A DNA stretch of 40,670 nt from Woeseiaceae bacterium (GTDB lineage: Bacteria; Pseudomonadota; Gammaproteobacteria; Steroidobacterales; Woeseiaceae), in assembly GCA_013043165.1 (NCBI GenBank), contig JABDOQ010000020.1:1-40670 (forward strand). Reading direction: 5' to 3'. The notes beneath the pieces are model-generated. The model did not search any database. It worked only from the letters and a program-made list of their open reading frames with translations, and was not told where the DNA came from. The translations under genes and the position numbers were made by a program. The number at the start of each line of letters is the position of its first letter. The stretch's first letter is position 1. This document shows, in pieces, positions 30,306 to 39,391 of this stretch.

Positions 30306-31648
30306 TCCTCGGGCTCCTTGCGGTGGGTCAGGTCGTCTTTCGCGGTACGGATGAGCTGCACGATCGGAATACTTGAGGGGCAGGCAAACGTGCAGCAGCC
30401 GCATTCGACGCAGTCGAAGACATGGTAGGCCTTCATCGCATCGTACATGCGCGCCCTGGACAGGCGCGCCAGTCGTGACGGATTCAGGAAATACGGGCAA
30501 GCCTCGAGGCATCGGCCGCAGCTAATGCAGGGATACTCCTTGCGCCTTGCCGTTTCTGCTTCGGTGAAGACCAGCACGCCCGAGCATCCCTTTAAAACCG
30601 GTACGTCGAGGCTTGCGATCGGCCGGCCCATCATCGGCCCGCCCATGATGATCTCGCGGCTCTCTCCTTTGAGTCCGCCGCAGAACCTGACGACCTCGCG
30701 CACGGGCGTGCCGAGCGGCACGACGAGGTTCGCAGGGTAGGTTACGCCCGGACCGGCCACCGTGAGGACGCGCTCAATCAACGGCAGTCCGCGCAAAAAA
30801 TAGTCCGCGATCGCGACGATCGTACCGACGTTGTTGACGTTGACTTCCACGTCGCGAGGTAGCTGTCCCGCGGGCACCTCCTTGCCGAAGACGCTCTTGA
30901 TCATCATTTTTTCCGCGCCCTGCGGATATTTCACCTTGAGCGGCACGACGCGCACGGGCTGGCCTGGCTGGATGTGCCGACGGATGATCTCTATCGCATC
31001 GGGCTTGTTGCTCTCCACGCCGATGATCGTTTCCTCGGCGCCGAGTTTTTGCCGCACGATTTCCGCGCCGTCGAGCAGCGCATCCGGCCGCTCGACCATG
31101 AGGCGGTGGTCATTCGTGAGATAGGGTTCGCACTCCGCCCCGTTGACGAGCAGGTGCCGGATCCTCACGCCATCGGGCACCGACAGTTTTACATGCGACG
31201 GAAATGCTGCGCCGCCCAGGCCGACGATACCGGCCATCTGCACGGCTTCGATGAACTTCTCCAGCGACAGCGACTCCCAGTCCTGCGCTGCACCGGCATC
31301 GACCTGTTGCGTTGCAAACGGATCGGCTTCGATCGCGATCGCCGGCGCGAAGCGGCCATCCGCGCCGCGAAAATTGCCAACCTCGCGGATCGTCCCGGTT
31401 ACCGGGCTGTGCAGGGCCGTAGAAACGAAACCGCCCGGTTCGGCAATGATCTGCCCGCGCCGCACCCGCTCGCCGGCGACAACAACGGCTCGACTGGGCA
31501 CGCCGATATGCTGGCCCAGCGGCATGACGTAATCTTTGACGAACGGCACGCGCTGAATCGGCAGGTCCTCGGTCTGCGCCTTGTGGTGGGCAGGGTGGAC
31601 TCCGTGCTCGAAGCTGTGGCGCAGAAGACTGAGTGGTTTCATCGTCAT
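30302..31648 (-). CDS. rnfC: RnfC, NADH- and FMN-binding subunit
   Basis: Peripheral subunit of 448 aa that exchanges electrons with NAD(H). The N-terminal barrel-sandwich segment, the Gly-rich GLGGAAFPSHVK loop (about residues 143-154) for nucleotide or FMN binding, and two ferredoxin motifs near the C-terminus (CISCGRCLEACP and CVECGCCTFACP) are clear. It lacks the long Ala/Lys-rich C-terminal extension of E. coli RsxC (about 740 aa), so it is the short type. It overlaps the upstream 1475-aa gene by four bases (ATGA), which places that gene inside the rnf operon. Confidence 0.95.
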   Translation of the reverse strand: MTMKPLSLLRHSFEHGVHPAHHKAQTEDLPIQRVPFVKDYVMPLGQHIGVPSRAVVVAGERVRRGQIIAEPGGFVSTALHSPVTGTIREVGNFRGADGRFAPAIAIEADPFATQQVDAGAAQDWESLSLEKFIEAVQMAGIVGLGGAAFPSHVKLSVPDGVRIRHLLVNGAECEPYLTNDHRLMVERPDALLDGAEIVRQKLGAEETIIGVESNKPDAIEIIRRHIQPGQPVRVVPLKVKYPQGAEKMMIKSVFGKEVPAGQLPRDVEVNVNNVGTIVAIADYFLRGLPLIERVLTVAGPGVTYPANLVVPLGTPVREVVRFCGGLKGESREIIMGGPMMGRPIASLDVPVLKGCSGVLVFTEAETARRKEYPCISCGRCLEACPYFLNPSRLARLSRARMYDAMKAYHVFDCVECGCCTFACPSSIPIVQLIRTAKDDLTHRKEPEE

Positions 31649-34600
31649 CGGTCCCGCTTGCGCGATGCCAGTTCCATCAGGCGGCTGCGAATCTTGCTCG
31701 CGATTTCGACCTCGATCTTCTCCTGCATCTCCCGGACTCGTGTATCGGAGGCCTCGCTCTGTGCATCGAGTTCCGCCTGATGTTCGGCTGCGACCTCGGC
31801 GCGTATCTCCTGCTCCAGGCGCTCGGTGAACGGGGTCACAATACCCGCGAGCTCCTGCAGGGTTTGCCAGCCCTGCAGACTCTGCTCGACCATCTCGAGC
31901 ATGGCCGGTGCCATCGAGTAGCGCCGCTGTTCTTCGCCCGTACCAACGGCAACGTACGGCGTCTTTCTATCGCGACTCCTGGCGTCCAGCCGCAGCCACT
32001 CGTGCAACGCGACCGGCGCGGCTGCTTCGGCCGACAGCGACTCGAAGTTCGTCCTGAAGCGCTCCTGTCCTATCGCCCAGTCTGCTGCGGTCAGCGGCCG
32101 TTCCCCGTCCGCATCCTGCACCATCGTCTCCTCCATCTGCGCATTGCCCTGCAGACTGATGCGCGACCCGAATACACCATGGATCGTTGGGTCGTATTGG
32201 AACAACGGCATCGCGCGGCTGCGGACCGCAAGTTCTGCCTGCGGCAGCGTTTGCTCGCTTGTGAATCCATGCCGTGTTGGACTGGGCGCGTAGGCCTGGA
32301 GCAGTGCAGGGCCACCGTAGCTCAGCGCCTTGAGCATACTCTCGCCCAGGTGAACCGGATCGGCGACCGAGGTTTGCGCGACAAATGCTTTCCGCTGTGC
32401 CAGTGCGAGCAGTGCAAGACTCGCTCTCGGATTGTTGGTCGGCGCCTGTGCGGTCGTGGCGGCAGGATCGTTCGCAAGGCCAAAGTCCAAAGCGCTCAGC
32501 ACCAGCACCTTGACCGGCAGACCCGAGTTCAGAAGCCAGATCAGCTGCCCCAGTCCTCTTCCCGCGAGCATTTCGTCGCTGCCGACCAGCAGCAGCGGCG
32601 GACACAGTGCGTATTCCTCGTCGCTGAGATCCTTCCAGCTCAATTTCGCGAGCGCGTCCCGTTTCCACTCCAGGCCGTCGGGTCTGTCGATTTCGAGGCG
32701 CGCCAGCCGCAGCAGGCGGATCAGCTCCGTGGTCTCCTCGAGGTGTCCCTCGATCAGGCCCGCCGCGAGCTGTGCGGCATCACCGCTCATATCGATGAGT
32801 ACCGGCGCCTGGAACGGGTTGTTCGGAAACGTGCCGGCCCATTCCGCCGCGCTGCCGCCCGCGACCACCAGTCCATAGCGGGCGCGGCCGAGGCCGTGTT
32901 CGCCTTGCACAAGCCGATGGTGCGCCGACGTGATCTGCCCGGCGAGCTCGATTAACCTGAGGAGATAGCGCGTATCGATGGAATGATCCGCCGACGTTTT
33001 TCCGGCGCCCTCCGCAAGCGTCTTCAGATCAACACGCGGACTCGTCGTACGTTTCAGTTGCTCGGTGACCGCGTCGAGATCTTCGACGGCGAGCGTGCCC
33101 GATAGCGTATCCGTGACCAGCGCCGTGACGGACTCGCCGGTCTCCGCAAGCGTTTTGGCAAAACGTTGCACCAGCGGCTGCTGGTGGAATTCAGTCGCGG
33201 CGAGGACTTGCCTGACCGCCATTTTTTCGCCGGAGCCGGCTTCGGCCGCATCGCCGCCGGCCAGCGCGAACTGGCAGAAACGCGATAACAGTATCGCGGC
33301 CATCGCACCAATTTCCGGGTCGCTTGCGACGCGCTCGATGGTTTCCGCCGCGGTATCGGCGGTGTTGGCCCAGATCGGCCAGAGTTCACGCGCGGCGTCG
33401 AGCGCCGCCGTATCCTGTTCGTGCGCGCGCAGCGCCCCGGGCTCGCAGCTTTCGATACAAATGCCGCAGGCTTTGCAGGCATCCGCATTGATGGCCAGTG
33501 ACAGGAGTTCCGCGCTGTCTTTCTTCTGCGCTTCGGCCCTGTGAAAGAACGGCTCAGTCACCGCGGCGGGTAGCGCTCCGATCTCGGCGCCTATCGCCGC
33601 AAGGCCCTCACGAATCGCCTGTTTGCGATCATCGGTCAACGGCATCTTTTCTTCGAGCCACGAAAAAGACTCGTCGAGCATCTCGCCAAACGTTTTCGCC
33701 GTATTCCCGTCCGCTTTGTCGCGAGCTTTGCAGTCGGCGATTATCCGCGATGCGAGTTTACCTGACACTTGCCGCACAGCTTCTGCGCCCGTGCGCGCTA
33801 TCGCCGTATCGATCAGCGTAGCCGGAGTCGACGCGACAACGCCGATCGCGCTGTCCGGGCAATGTGTCCAGCACAATCCGCAGCCTGTGCAAAGCGCCGG
33901 GTCAAAAACCGGCAGCATCCGGCGTGCGTCGCCCAGGTTGTTGAAGGTCGAACTCAGCGGCGGCATGGTGCCGGTCGCGAGATAGGGATCCGCGGTCAGC
34001 TGGTCCGACTGCCCGTCGCGGTACAGCACGCCAAGCTGATCCCAGAAGCGCGGCAAACTTGCATAGTGGTCGTCGTTGCGGCCGAGGTGGCGCACGGCCG
34101 CAGGCGCCTCTTCGTCCCATCGCTTTAGCGCGGCGACGGGCGCGGCTTGAGCGCGATCGATCACGGTGACCTGCTCGAGACCCGACTGAAAAGCGTCCAG
34201 CAGTTTTTCGTGGCGCACCTTCTCGACGCCATCGAGCATGTCGCGTCGTTCAGCGATCACACGTCGAGCCTTGGAATCGAGCAGCCCGGTCTCCAGTAAT
34301 ACGCCGAACAAGCCGCCAAGCAGCGACTCGGCGGCCAGTTCGCCGCCTGTTTCGCCTTGCGCCTGAATCGGCACCTGGAAGACTTTGGGTTCCTTGCCGA
34401 GCAGCAGCTGCCCGCTCGAAGTAACAAGCGTGATGTCGGCGACCAGCCCATCGCCGGGATCCTGCAGCGTGTCGTCGCCGTGCGTAAGCCAGTCTGTGCG
34501 CTGCGTGGAGCCGCGCTGCCAGGAGATCGCGGGCCGGCTGCGCACGCGGCCGCCATTGAGTCGATGCAGCAGGGCGCCGGCCGCCCCGAGCAGAGCGTCC

Positions 34601-36072
34601 GTGCTGCGAGCGCTGCCTTGCTGTATCGCAACGGTCAGCGTGCTGCTCTGTCGCGGCGAGGCCGCATGGCGATCCGCGCGAATGCCCATTGTCGCGGCAT
34701 CCGGGTAGGCGCGTCGCAACGCGTCCAGCAGCACCTCACGCTTGGGCTGCGTGCCCGAGGTGTCGTCGAACGCCAGGCCCAGGAACAGCGGTGCGGCGGA
34801 GGACGCGTCGGCGTTGACGCAGAGCTCGATCAGGTCGGCGACCCGCAGCGGCAATCCGCCGACGCCGTAGACCACGGAGCGACATCGAGGCTGCTTGCTT
34901 TGCAGGCCGGCGCGGACTTCGCGGAGCAGCGGCGGCTCGCCGGACATCGGCGCGTCGGTGCGTTCGAGAACGAACACCTGCTCCTTTCCTTGCAGCGCAT
35001 CGACAATGGCGGCACCGGGAAACGGCCGGAGTGCGTGGATACCGAGTACTCCGACCGGAATATCGTGTTGTTTGCGGAGACAATCCGCGGCGACGCGGGC
35101 CGTCTCGACGACGGCACCCTGTGCCAGCAGCACGGTTTTCGCGTCATCCAGCTTGTAGCGCGAGACGGACTCGTGGCGACGGCCGGTTTTCGCCGCGAAC
35201 TGCTCGAAAGATCTGGCCAGCGACTCTCCGACAAAAGCATCGAAGTAGATTCTGCGAGCAGACGCTCCGAGCGCGAAGCTCTCTTTTTCGAACAGCGCGC
35301 CGCTCAGCACCGGCTCATCCAGGTCATGCCACGCCGGCACCCGGCGACGGGTTTCGCCGAAAAGAACTTTTTGCGCCGCCGTTGGCGACTCGATTTGTTG
35401 TCGCGCCGGGCCGAGGAATCCGTCGATCTGAGCCGGCGATGGCAGCCGCACATCCTGCGCCGCCAGGGCCGTCTGCTCACCGTCCATGATGACCATGCCC
35501 GGCACCAGTGCCTCTTCCGCTACTTGCCTTGCAATATAAGTAAAATCAACAGCTTCTTGAACATTCATTGCAAATAACATGAAGAAACCGGCGTCGGCGC
35601 CGAGGTGAACCGAGTCGTGGCCGCTGCCGAGAGCGGCGCCGTGGGCGGCAGCCGCGCGCGTGCCGAGATGCAGCACCAGCGGCGCATGCTTGCCGGCGAC
35701 GGAGATCAGCAGATCCTGTGCCGCGGCGAGATCCGGCCCGGACAGGAACGCGGTTGCGCGCCGGCCGGACAGTGCCAGTCCGGTCGCCGCCGCGATGGTG
35801 CCGCGTGGTCCCTCGGCGGTCTGTGCAGCCTGCGCCTCGCCGAACAGGTTGGCGTTGCCATGCTCGAGCTCGGCCAGCCAGACCGCTTCCGATTCGCCCG
35901 ACGGAAACGAGCCGCCCAGCACCGCGTGGCCCGCGATTCCGGCTTCGGCCAGCGCAACCGCGCTGTCGCCGTCGAGTACGGTGTTGAGGCCCTCGTCCTT
36001 GATGTCGGAACCCGATGGCGCACCGAAAGTCCTGCGGTACCAGCGAATTGCAATGTCGCGCAGGCCAGCCAT
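31645..36072 (-). CDS. Rnf-linked PFOR/NifJ-like pseudoenzyme with two [4Fe-4S] sites
   Basis: Protein of 1475 aa with the domain order of single-chain pyruvate:ferredoxin oxidoreductase. Residues about 20-220 match the POR N-terminal (pyrimidine) domain, 310-430 domain II (IHALRPFP, VLER), 475-600 the gamma domain, 720-880 the ferredoxin domain (Cys728-731-734-738 and Cys866-869-872-876), and 1070-1411 the TPP domain. Key sites are lost: the substrate segment YPITPSS is replaced by GSFPSGES, the cysteine-rich CAGCGE cluster site of the TPP domain is missing, and the GDG of the TPP motif reads GSD (about 1164-1166) with no TGGQ loop. It ends in a charged coiled-coil-like helix. ATG 36072 overlaps rnfB (TGATG); a frame to 36129 is ignored. 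It sits between rnfB and rnfC, so electron conduction in an Rnf complex is inferred. Confidence 0.82.
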   Translation of the reverse strand: MAGLRDIAIRWYRRTFGAPSGSDIKDEGLNTVLDGDSAVALAEAGIAGHAVLGGSFPSGESEAVWLAELEHGNANLFGEAQAAQTAEGPRGTIAAATGLALSGRRATAFLSGPDLAAAQDLLISVAGKHAPLVLHLGTRAAAAHGAALGSGHDSVHLGADAGFFMLFAMNVQEAVDFTYIARQVAEEALVPGMVIMDGEQTALAAQDVRLPSPAQIDGFLGPARQQIESPTAAQKVLFGETRRRVPAWHDLDEPVLSGALFEKESFALGASARRIYFDAFVGESLARSFEQFAAKTGRRHESVSRYKLDDAKTVLLAQGAVVETARVAADCLRKQHDIPVGVLGIHALRPFPGAAIVDALQGKEQVFVLERTDAPMSGEPPLLREVRAGLQSKQPRCRSVVYGVGGLPLRVADLIELCVNADASSAAPLFLGLAFDDTSGTQPKREVLLDALRRAYPDAATMGIRADRHAASPRQSSTLTVAIQQGSARSTDALLGAAGALLHRLNGGRVRSRPAISWQRGSTQRTDWLTHGDDTLQDPGDGLVADITLVTSSGQLLLGKEPKVFQVPIQAQGETGGELAAESLLGGLFGVLLETGLLDSKARRVIAERRDMLDGVEKVRHEKLLDAFQSGLEQVTVIDRAQAAPVAALKRWDEEAPAAVRHLGRNDDHYASLPRFWDQLGVLYRDGQSDQLTADPYLATGTMPPLSSTFNNLGDARRMLPVFDPALCTGCGLCWTHCPDSAIGVVASTPATLIDTAIARTGAEAVRQVSGKLASRIIADCKARDKADGNTAKTFGEMLDESFSWLEEKMPLTDDRKQAIREGLAAIGAEIGALPAAVTEPFFHRAEAQKKDSAELLSLAINADACKACGICIESCEPGALRAHEQDTAALDAARELWPIWANTADTAAETIERVASDPEIGAMAAILLSRFCQFALAGGDAAEAGSGEKMAVRQVLAATEFHQQPLVQRFAKTLAETGESVTALVTDTLSGTLAVEDLDAVTEQLKRTTSPRVDLKTLAEGAGKTSADHSIDTRYLLRLIELAGQITSAHHRLVQGEHGLGRARYGLVVAGGSAAEWAGTFPNNPFQAPVLIDMSGDAAQLAAGLIEGHLEETTELIRLLRLARLEIDRPDGLEWKRDALAKLSWKDLSDEEYALCPPLLLVGSDEMLAGRGLGQLIWLLNSGLPVKVLVLSALDFGLANDPAATTAQAPTNNPRASLALLALAQRKAFVAQTSVADPVHLGESMLKALSYGGPALLQAYAPSPTRHGFTSEQTLPQAELAVRSRAMPLFQYDPTIHGVFGSRISLQGNAQMEETMVQDADGERPLTAADWAIGQERFRTNFESLSAEAAAPVALHEWLRLDARSRDRKTPYVAVGTGEEQRRYSMAPAMLEMVEQSLQGWQTLQELAGIVTPFTERLEQEIRAEVAAEHQAELDAQSEASDTRVREMQEKIEVEIASKIRSRLMELASRKRDR

Positions 36073-36914
36073 CAGCGCACCCCGGCCCGCCGCGATTCCT
36101 GCTCCTGAAACTGCTCTCCCTCGAGCCACACTATCGAGTGCGTGGCGCAGCGAAACACGGCGTCAGGCCGGGCAGGGCCGCCGGCTGAGTAGTCGATGAC
36201 CGGCAGGTTGTTTTCCATGTGGATCAACCCGGGTGCGGCGTCCGCGACGCACTTTCCACAGGCATCGCAGGCCACGGAACAGAGCTGCCTCGCGGCTGCG
36301 CCTGCCAGAGGGATGTTGCACTGCACGTAGAGGTTTTGCTTAAGCGGCACCAGTTCGAACAGGTCCCGGGGACAGGCGGCGCTGCAGTCGGGGCATGCCG
36401 TGCATTTTTCGGTATCCACCTGTGGGAGGCCGTTGGCATTCATGTGAATTGCGTCGAAAGTGCAGGCCGCTTCGCAGTCCGCGAGGCCGAGACAGCCCCA
36501 GGCGCAGCCTTTGCCGCCCCCCGAGACCACGGCGGCCGCGCGACAGCCTTCGAAACCCTGGTACTCGGCGATCTGGTGCGCCTGCCGGGCGCCGCCGCCG
36601 CAGCGCAGACGCGCGACCAGTTTTTCCTTGCGGCCGGCATCGACATTCAGAAACTCGGCGATGCGTTCGATATCGTCGTCGGAGCTGACCGTGCACTGGC
36701 CCGGCTCGACTTTGCCAGCGACCAGTTTTTCTGCAAACGGCAGGCAGCCGGGTTGTCCGCACGCGCCGCAATTGGTCCCGGGCAGCATGGCGTTGGTCGC
36801 CTCTATTCGAGGGTCTTCGTCCACTTTCAAAAAGCGCTGTGCGATCGCGAGAATTGCGCCAAAGAGCAATCCGATTCCCGCCATGATGGCCGGCGCTATG
36901 AGCAGGCTGTTCAT
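36072..36914 (-). CDS. rnfB: RnfB, long form with multiple iron-sulfur clusters
   Basis: Ferredoxin-docking subunit, 280 aa, with an N-terminal membrane helix (about residues 5-27). The first cluster motif, Cys49-Cys52-Cys57-Cys74, is the RnfB hallmark. A cysteine-rich second half follows (CAWGCLGLADC, CTACPDCSAACP, CSVACDACGKC), giving three or more further clusters. E. coli RsxB is about 190 aa with three clusters, so this is the longer type, as in clostridial and Bacteroides Rnf. It overlaps both neighbours by one base (TGATG). It is the likely electron entry or exit point to the PFOR-like partner encoded next. Confidence 0.95.
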   Translation of the reverse strand: MNSLLIAPAIMAGIGLLFGAILAIAQRFLKVDEDPRIEATNAMLPGTNCGACGQPGCLPFAEKLVAGKVEPGQCTVSSDDDIERIAEFLNVDAGRKEKLVARLRCGGGARQAHQIAEYQGFEGCRAAAVVSGGGKGCAWGCLGLADCEAACTFDAIHMNANGLPQVDTEKCTACPDCSAACPRDLFELVPLKQNLYVQCNIPLAGAAARQLCSVACDACGKCVADAAPGLIHMENNLPVIDYSAGGPARPDAVFRCATHSIVWLEGEQFQEQESRRAGVR

Positions 36915-39361
36915 CAGTTGAACGGTTCGGCGCGAGCGATCAACTCATCCAGACCCGGCTCATTGGGATCCAGCGGCTTGCCGGGGTGGATGCACTTTGC
37001 GGGACAGATCTCGGCCGCCGCCACGAGGTCGGCGTACGTGCCTGCTTTTGGATCGCGGAGGATAGCCTGCTTGTTGTCGTTGTAGGCAAACATCATCTTG
37101 TTGATGCCCATGCAGTCGTCGCAGGTCGTACACATCGCCGTGTCGAGCCACGGTTCATCGAAACTGAGCTCCTCCTCGGCTTCAGGCTCCGCTGCAGGTT
37201 CGGCTGCCGCCGCTTCCGCGACAGGCTCTGGCTGCGCTTCGGTTTTGGCCGCTTTCGTCGCCGGCATAGTGGCGGGCTGGCTGCCTGCGCCGACGAGGTC
37301 CGACAGGTCGGCGCCCATCAGCACGTCAACGAGCTGTCCCATAACGTCACCAGCCGCCTCCGTTCGAACGTTTTCCAGCTGTTCCTCGTGAGCTTTCAGA
37401 AGCTGTTCACGTTCGGCCGCGTCGGCCGCCTGCTGTTCCCTCGTAACCCGTTCGATCGCCTCTTCAACATAGAAGTTATGAATCCCGGCCAATTCCTGCA
37501 GCGTGCGCCAGTAGTTCAGCCGGTCACGGCATGCAAATACCAGCGCACGGGACACGACCAGCCGCGTCAGCACGCCCTGGTCGTCGATTCCCCAGACGTA
37601 CGGCACCTGGCGATTGACGAGCTTCTCCTCGAGATCAAGGTATTGATTGACCGGAACCAGTTCGTCGGACTCGAATCCCGCAGGCACCATGCGAAAATGC
37701 ACATGCAGCGCCGGTATCAGCAGCGCGTAGTCGGCGAACGTAAAAGCAAGGTTCATCTCGGTCAGTTCACCGTCGGCACCGCGATACTCGAGTTTCTCGA
37801 GCGGCCAGTCGTTTTCTGCCTGCGGGTTGCCGTCGAAGCGGACCCGTTCCGCGGCGTGGTCGCCGGCGTCCGGGTTGACGAGAATGAAAGGATGGGCGCG
37901 GCTTTCCAGCGCAGCGCTCGCGACAAACCATGCATCGAGCAGCGGTTTGTCCACCTGGGTTTGTGTGCCGCGGTTGATAAGATGCAAACTCGCGCGATTG
38001 CTGTCCAGCGCGCAAAGGAAACCCGCCAACAGGTCCTCGTGGCGCGCTGCCGACGTCTGCGCAACGACAACCTGGCGGTGCCCTACGCCAAAATAGGCGA
38101 GTTCGAATCGATAGCTATCGAAAGGGTCGCCGCCGGGTTTGGCGCCCGGATTGTCGTAGGCGCGGACCCAGCTGAGCACATGAACCGGCAGGCGCGATCC
38201 GAGCAGGCGCGAAAACGGCGGCAAGCCGTCGCCGGCAAGATAGTCGGCAGATACCAGCGCGACTACCGGCGTTTGCAGCTGCATCTCTTCGTCCGAGAAC
38301 GCCTGCCAGTCGAAACCGGCGAACCAGGAATCGTGTACGTCCGCGTTGTAGCTATTGTCGATTTCAAGCGCCGCGATTCTGACGGCGGCAAACAAACGCG
38401 CGAAACTCTCGGCGTCGCGCTGGTATACCTCGGCTGCCGTTGTGCATGGATCGTCGCTGTCGATGACTTCAATCGCGGGCAGCTCACTGAAGTCGGCATC
38501 GTCGAGCCGACCGACGAACCTGGCCGCAACCGCGTTTTCCTCCCACGCCTGCAGCTCTTCAAGCGCGTGCTCGATTCGAGTCCGACGGTCGGCCGGCATT
38601 TCCACGGATCCCGGCGTGCGCTGTTCGAGCATTCCCGAAAACGCGCCCGTGTCGAAATAGCGTGATGCCTGGCCGACAGTGCCGGGGGCATCCGTCGACT
38701 TTGCTTTCTCCACATCAAGCAGCGACTCCAGCCCGTGAATGTGTCGCTCGACAACCTGGCGGAACTTCTCGCGGCCGTGTTCACGGCGATGCCGGATCGC
38801 GTGCAGCATCAGGTGCAAAGACACGCGCGGGCCGTAAGCGAGAAACCGTCCGCCCGCGGCGATCGTGGACTTTAGTCTTTCGAGTTGGGCGGCCAGCTGT
38901 TCCCGACTGGCCTGGTCCAGCCCCAGGTGCTCCTGCAAAGCGCTGGCTGCATCGTCAAACAGGGTGTGCGCATCAACGGGATCCAAAGCGTCGAGTTTCT
39001 GACGCAGGAAACGTTCTATCCACGCAACATTGTCCTTCAGTATCCTGGCGTCTTCGGCGTCGGGCGCAAACGCGTGCAGCGAGTCAGAAAAATGCTCGCT
39101 TACGGGTTTCGCGAGCTTTTCGTCGGTCCCGCCGCCTGGCGGAACCAGGTAGAGCGGATACTGGTAACGGATCGCCGATGCGTCACGGTAGGGATTGAGC
39201 AGGGCCGGCAGCATGGCGCCGGCAGGCTTCGCGGTACGCTCGGCCGCGGCAGGTTCACCAAAGTGAAATCGACGCAGCAGGCCGATAGTGTCCTTGGCAA
39301 CATTACCCTCCGTTTTGGCCATGTCGGGTGCGTCCTGCTTGTTTTCCGTTAGCGGGTTCAT
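36914..39361 (-). CDS. Rnf/KOR-linked 815-aa protein: degenerate TPP-like domain plus ferredoxin motif
   Basis: Unrecognised large protein of 815 aa. Residues about 350-627 repeat the degenerate TPP-domain of the 1475-aa neighbour: both have FSDEE/LSDEE, then a hydrophobic strand, SADYLAG/GSDEMLAG, LPVHVLSW/LPVKVLVL, VVVAQTS/AFVAQTS and WRTLQELAGI/WQTLQELAGI. After this come a charged helix (about 635-670), an Ala/Glu/Pro linker (695-735), and an iron-sulfur motif Cys744-Cys747-Cys750 with Cys786 and Cys790. The N-terminal 340 residues are helical, acidic and without cysteine clusters. TPP-binding residues are absent. It lies between korB (30 bases) and rnfB (one-base overlap), so it probably docks the oxidoreductase on Rnf. 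Confidence 0.8.
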   Translation of the reverse strand: MNPLTENKQDAPDMAKTEGNVAKDTIGLLRRFHFGEPAAAERTAKPAGAMLPALLNPYRDASAIRYQYPLYLVPPGGGTDEKLAKPVSEHFSDSLHAFAPDAEDARILKDNVAWIERFLRQKLDALDPVDAHTLFDDAASALQEHLGLDQASREQLAAQLERLKSTIAAGGRFLAYGPRVSLHLMLHAIRHRREHGREKFRQVVERHIHGLESLLDVEKAKSTDAPGTVGQASRYFDTGAFSGMLEQRTPGSVEMPADRRTRIEHALEELQAWEENAVAARFVGRLDDADFSELPAIEVIDSDDPCTTAAEVYQRDAESFARLFAAVRIAALEIDNSYNADVHDSWFAGFDWQAFSDEEMQLQTPVVALVSADYLAGDGLPPFSRLLGSRLPVHVLSWVRAYDNPGAKPGGDPFDSYRFELAYFGVGHRQVVVAQTSAARHEDLLAGFLCALDSNRASLHLINRGTQTQVDKPLLDAWFVASAALESRAHPFILVNPDAGDHAAERVRFDGNPQAENDWPLEKLEYRGADGELTEMNLAFTFADYALLIPALHVHFRMVPAGFESDELVPVNQYLDLEEKLVNRQVPYVWGIDDQGVLTRLVVSRALVFACRDRLNYWRTLQELAGIHNFYVEEAIERVTREQQAADAAEREQLLKAHEEQLENVRTEAAGDVMGQLVDVLMGADLSDLVGAGSQPATMPATKAAKTEAQPEPVAEAAAAEPAAEPEAEEELSFDEPWLDTAMCTTCDDCMGINKMMFAYNDNKQAILRDPKAGTYADLVAAAEICPAKCIHPGKPLDPNEPGLDELIARAEPFN

Positions 39362-39391
39362 CGTGTCGGTCCGCCACGCAGTTTGCGCGGG

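Noticed and set aside
31633-35577. Long plus-strand open frames (440 and 406 codons) opposite the 1475-aa gene
   Set aside because: They are shadows of the minus-strand PFOR-like gene, with low-complexity Arg/Ala/Gln composition and no recognised motif.
31645-36072. Annotation as a functional pyruvate:ferredoxin oxidoreductase
   Set aside because: The domain order fits, but the TPP motif, proximal cluster cysteines and substrate loop are changed, so catalysis is not supported.
36986-38665. Open frame of 559 codons on the plus strand
   Set aside because: It lies wholly antisense to the 815-aa gene, is rich in Arg/His/Val as expected of a GC-rich shadow frame, and shows no domain. The minus-strand gene has ferredoxin motifs and operon coupling.
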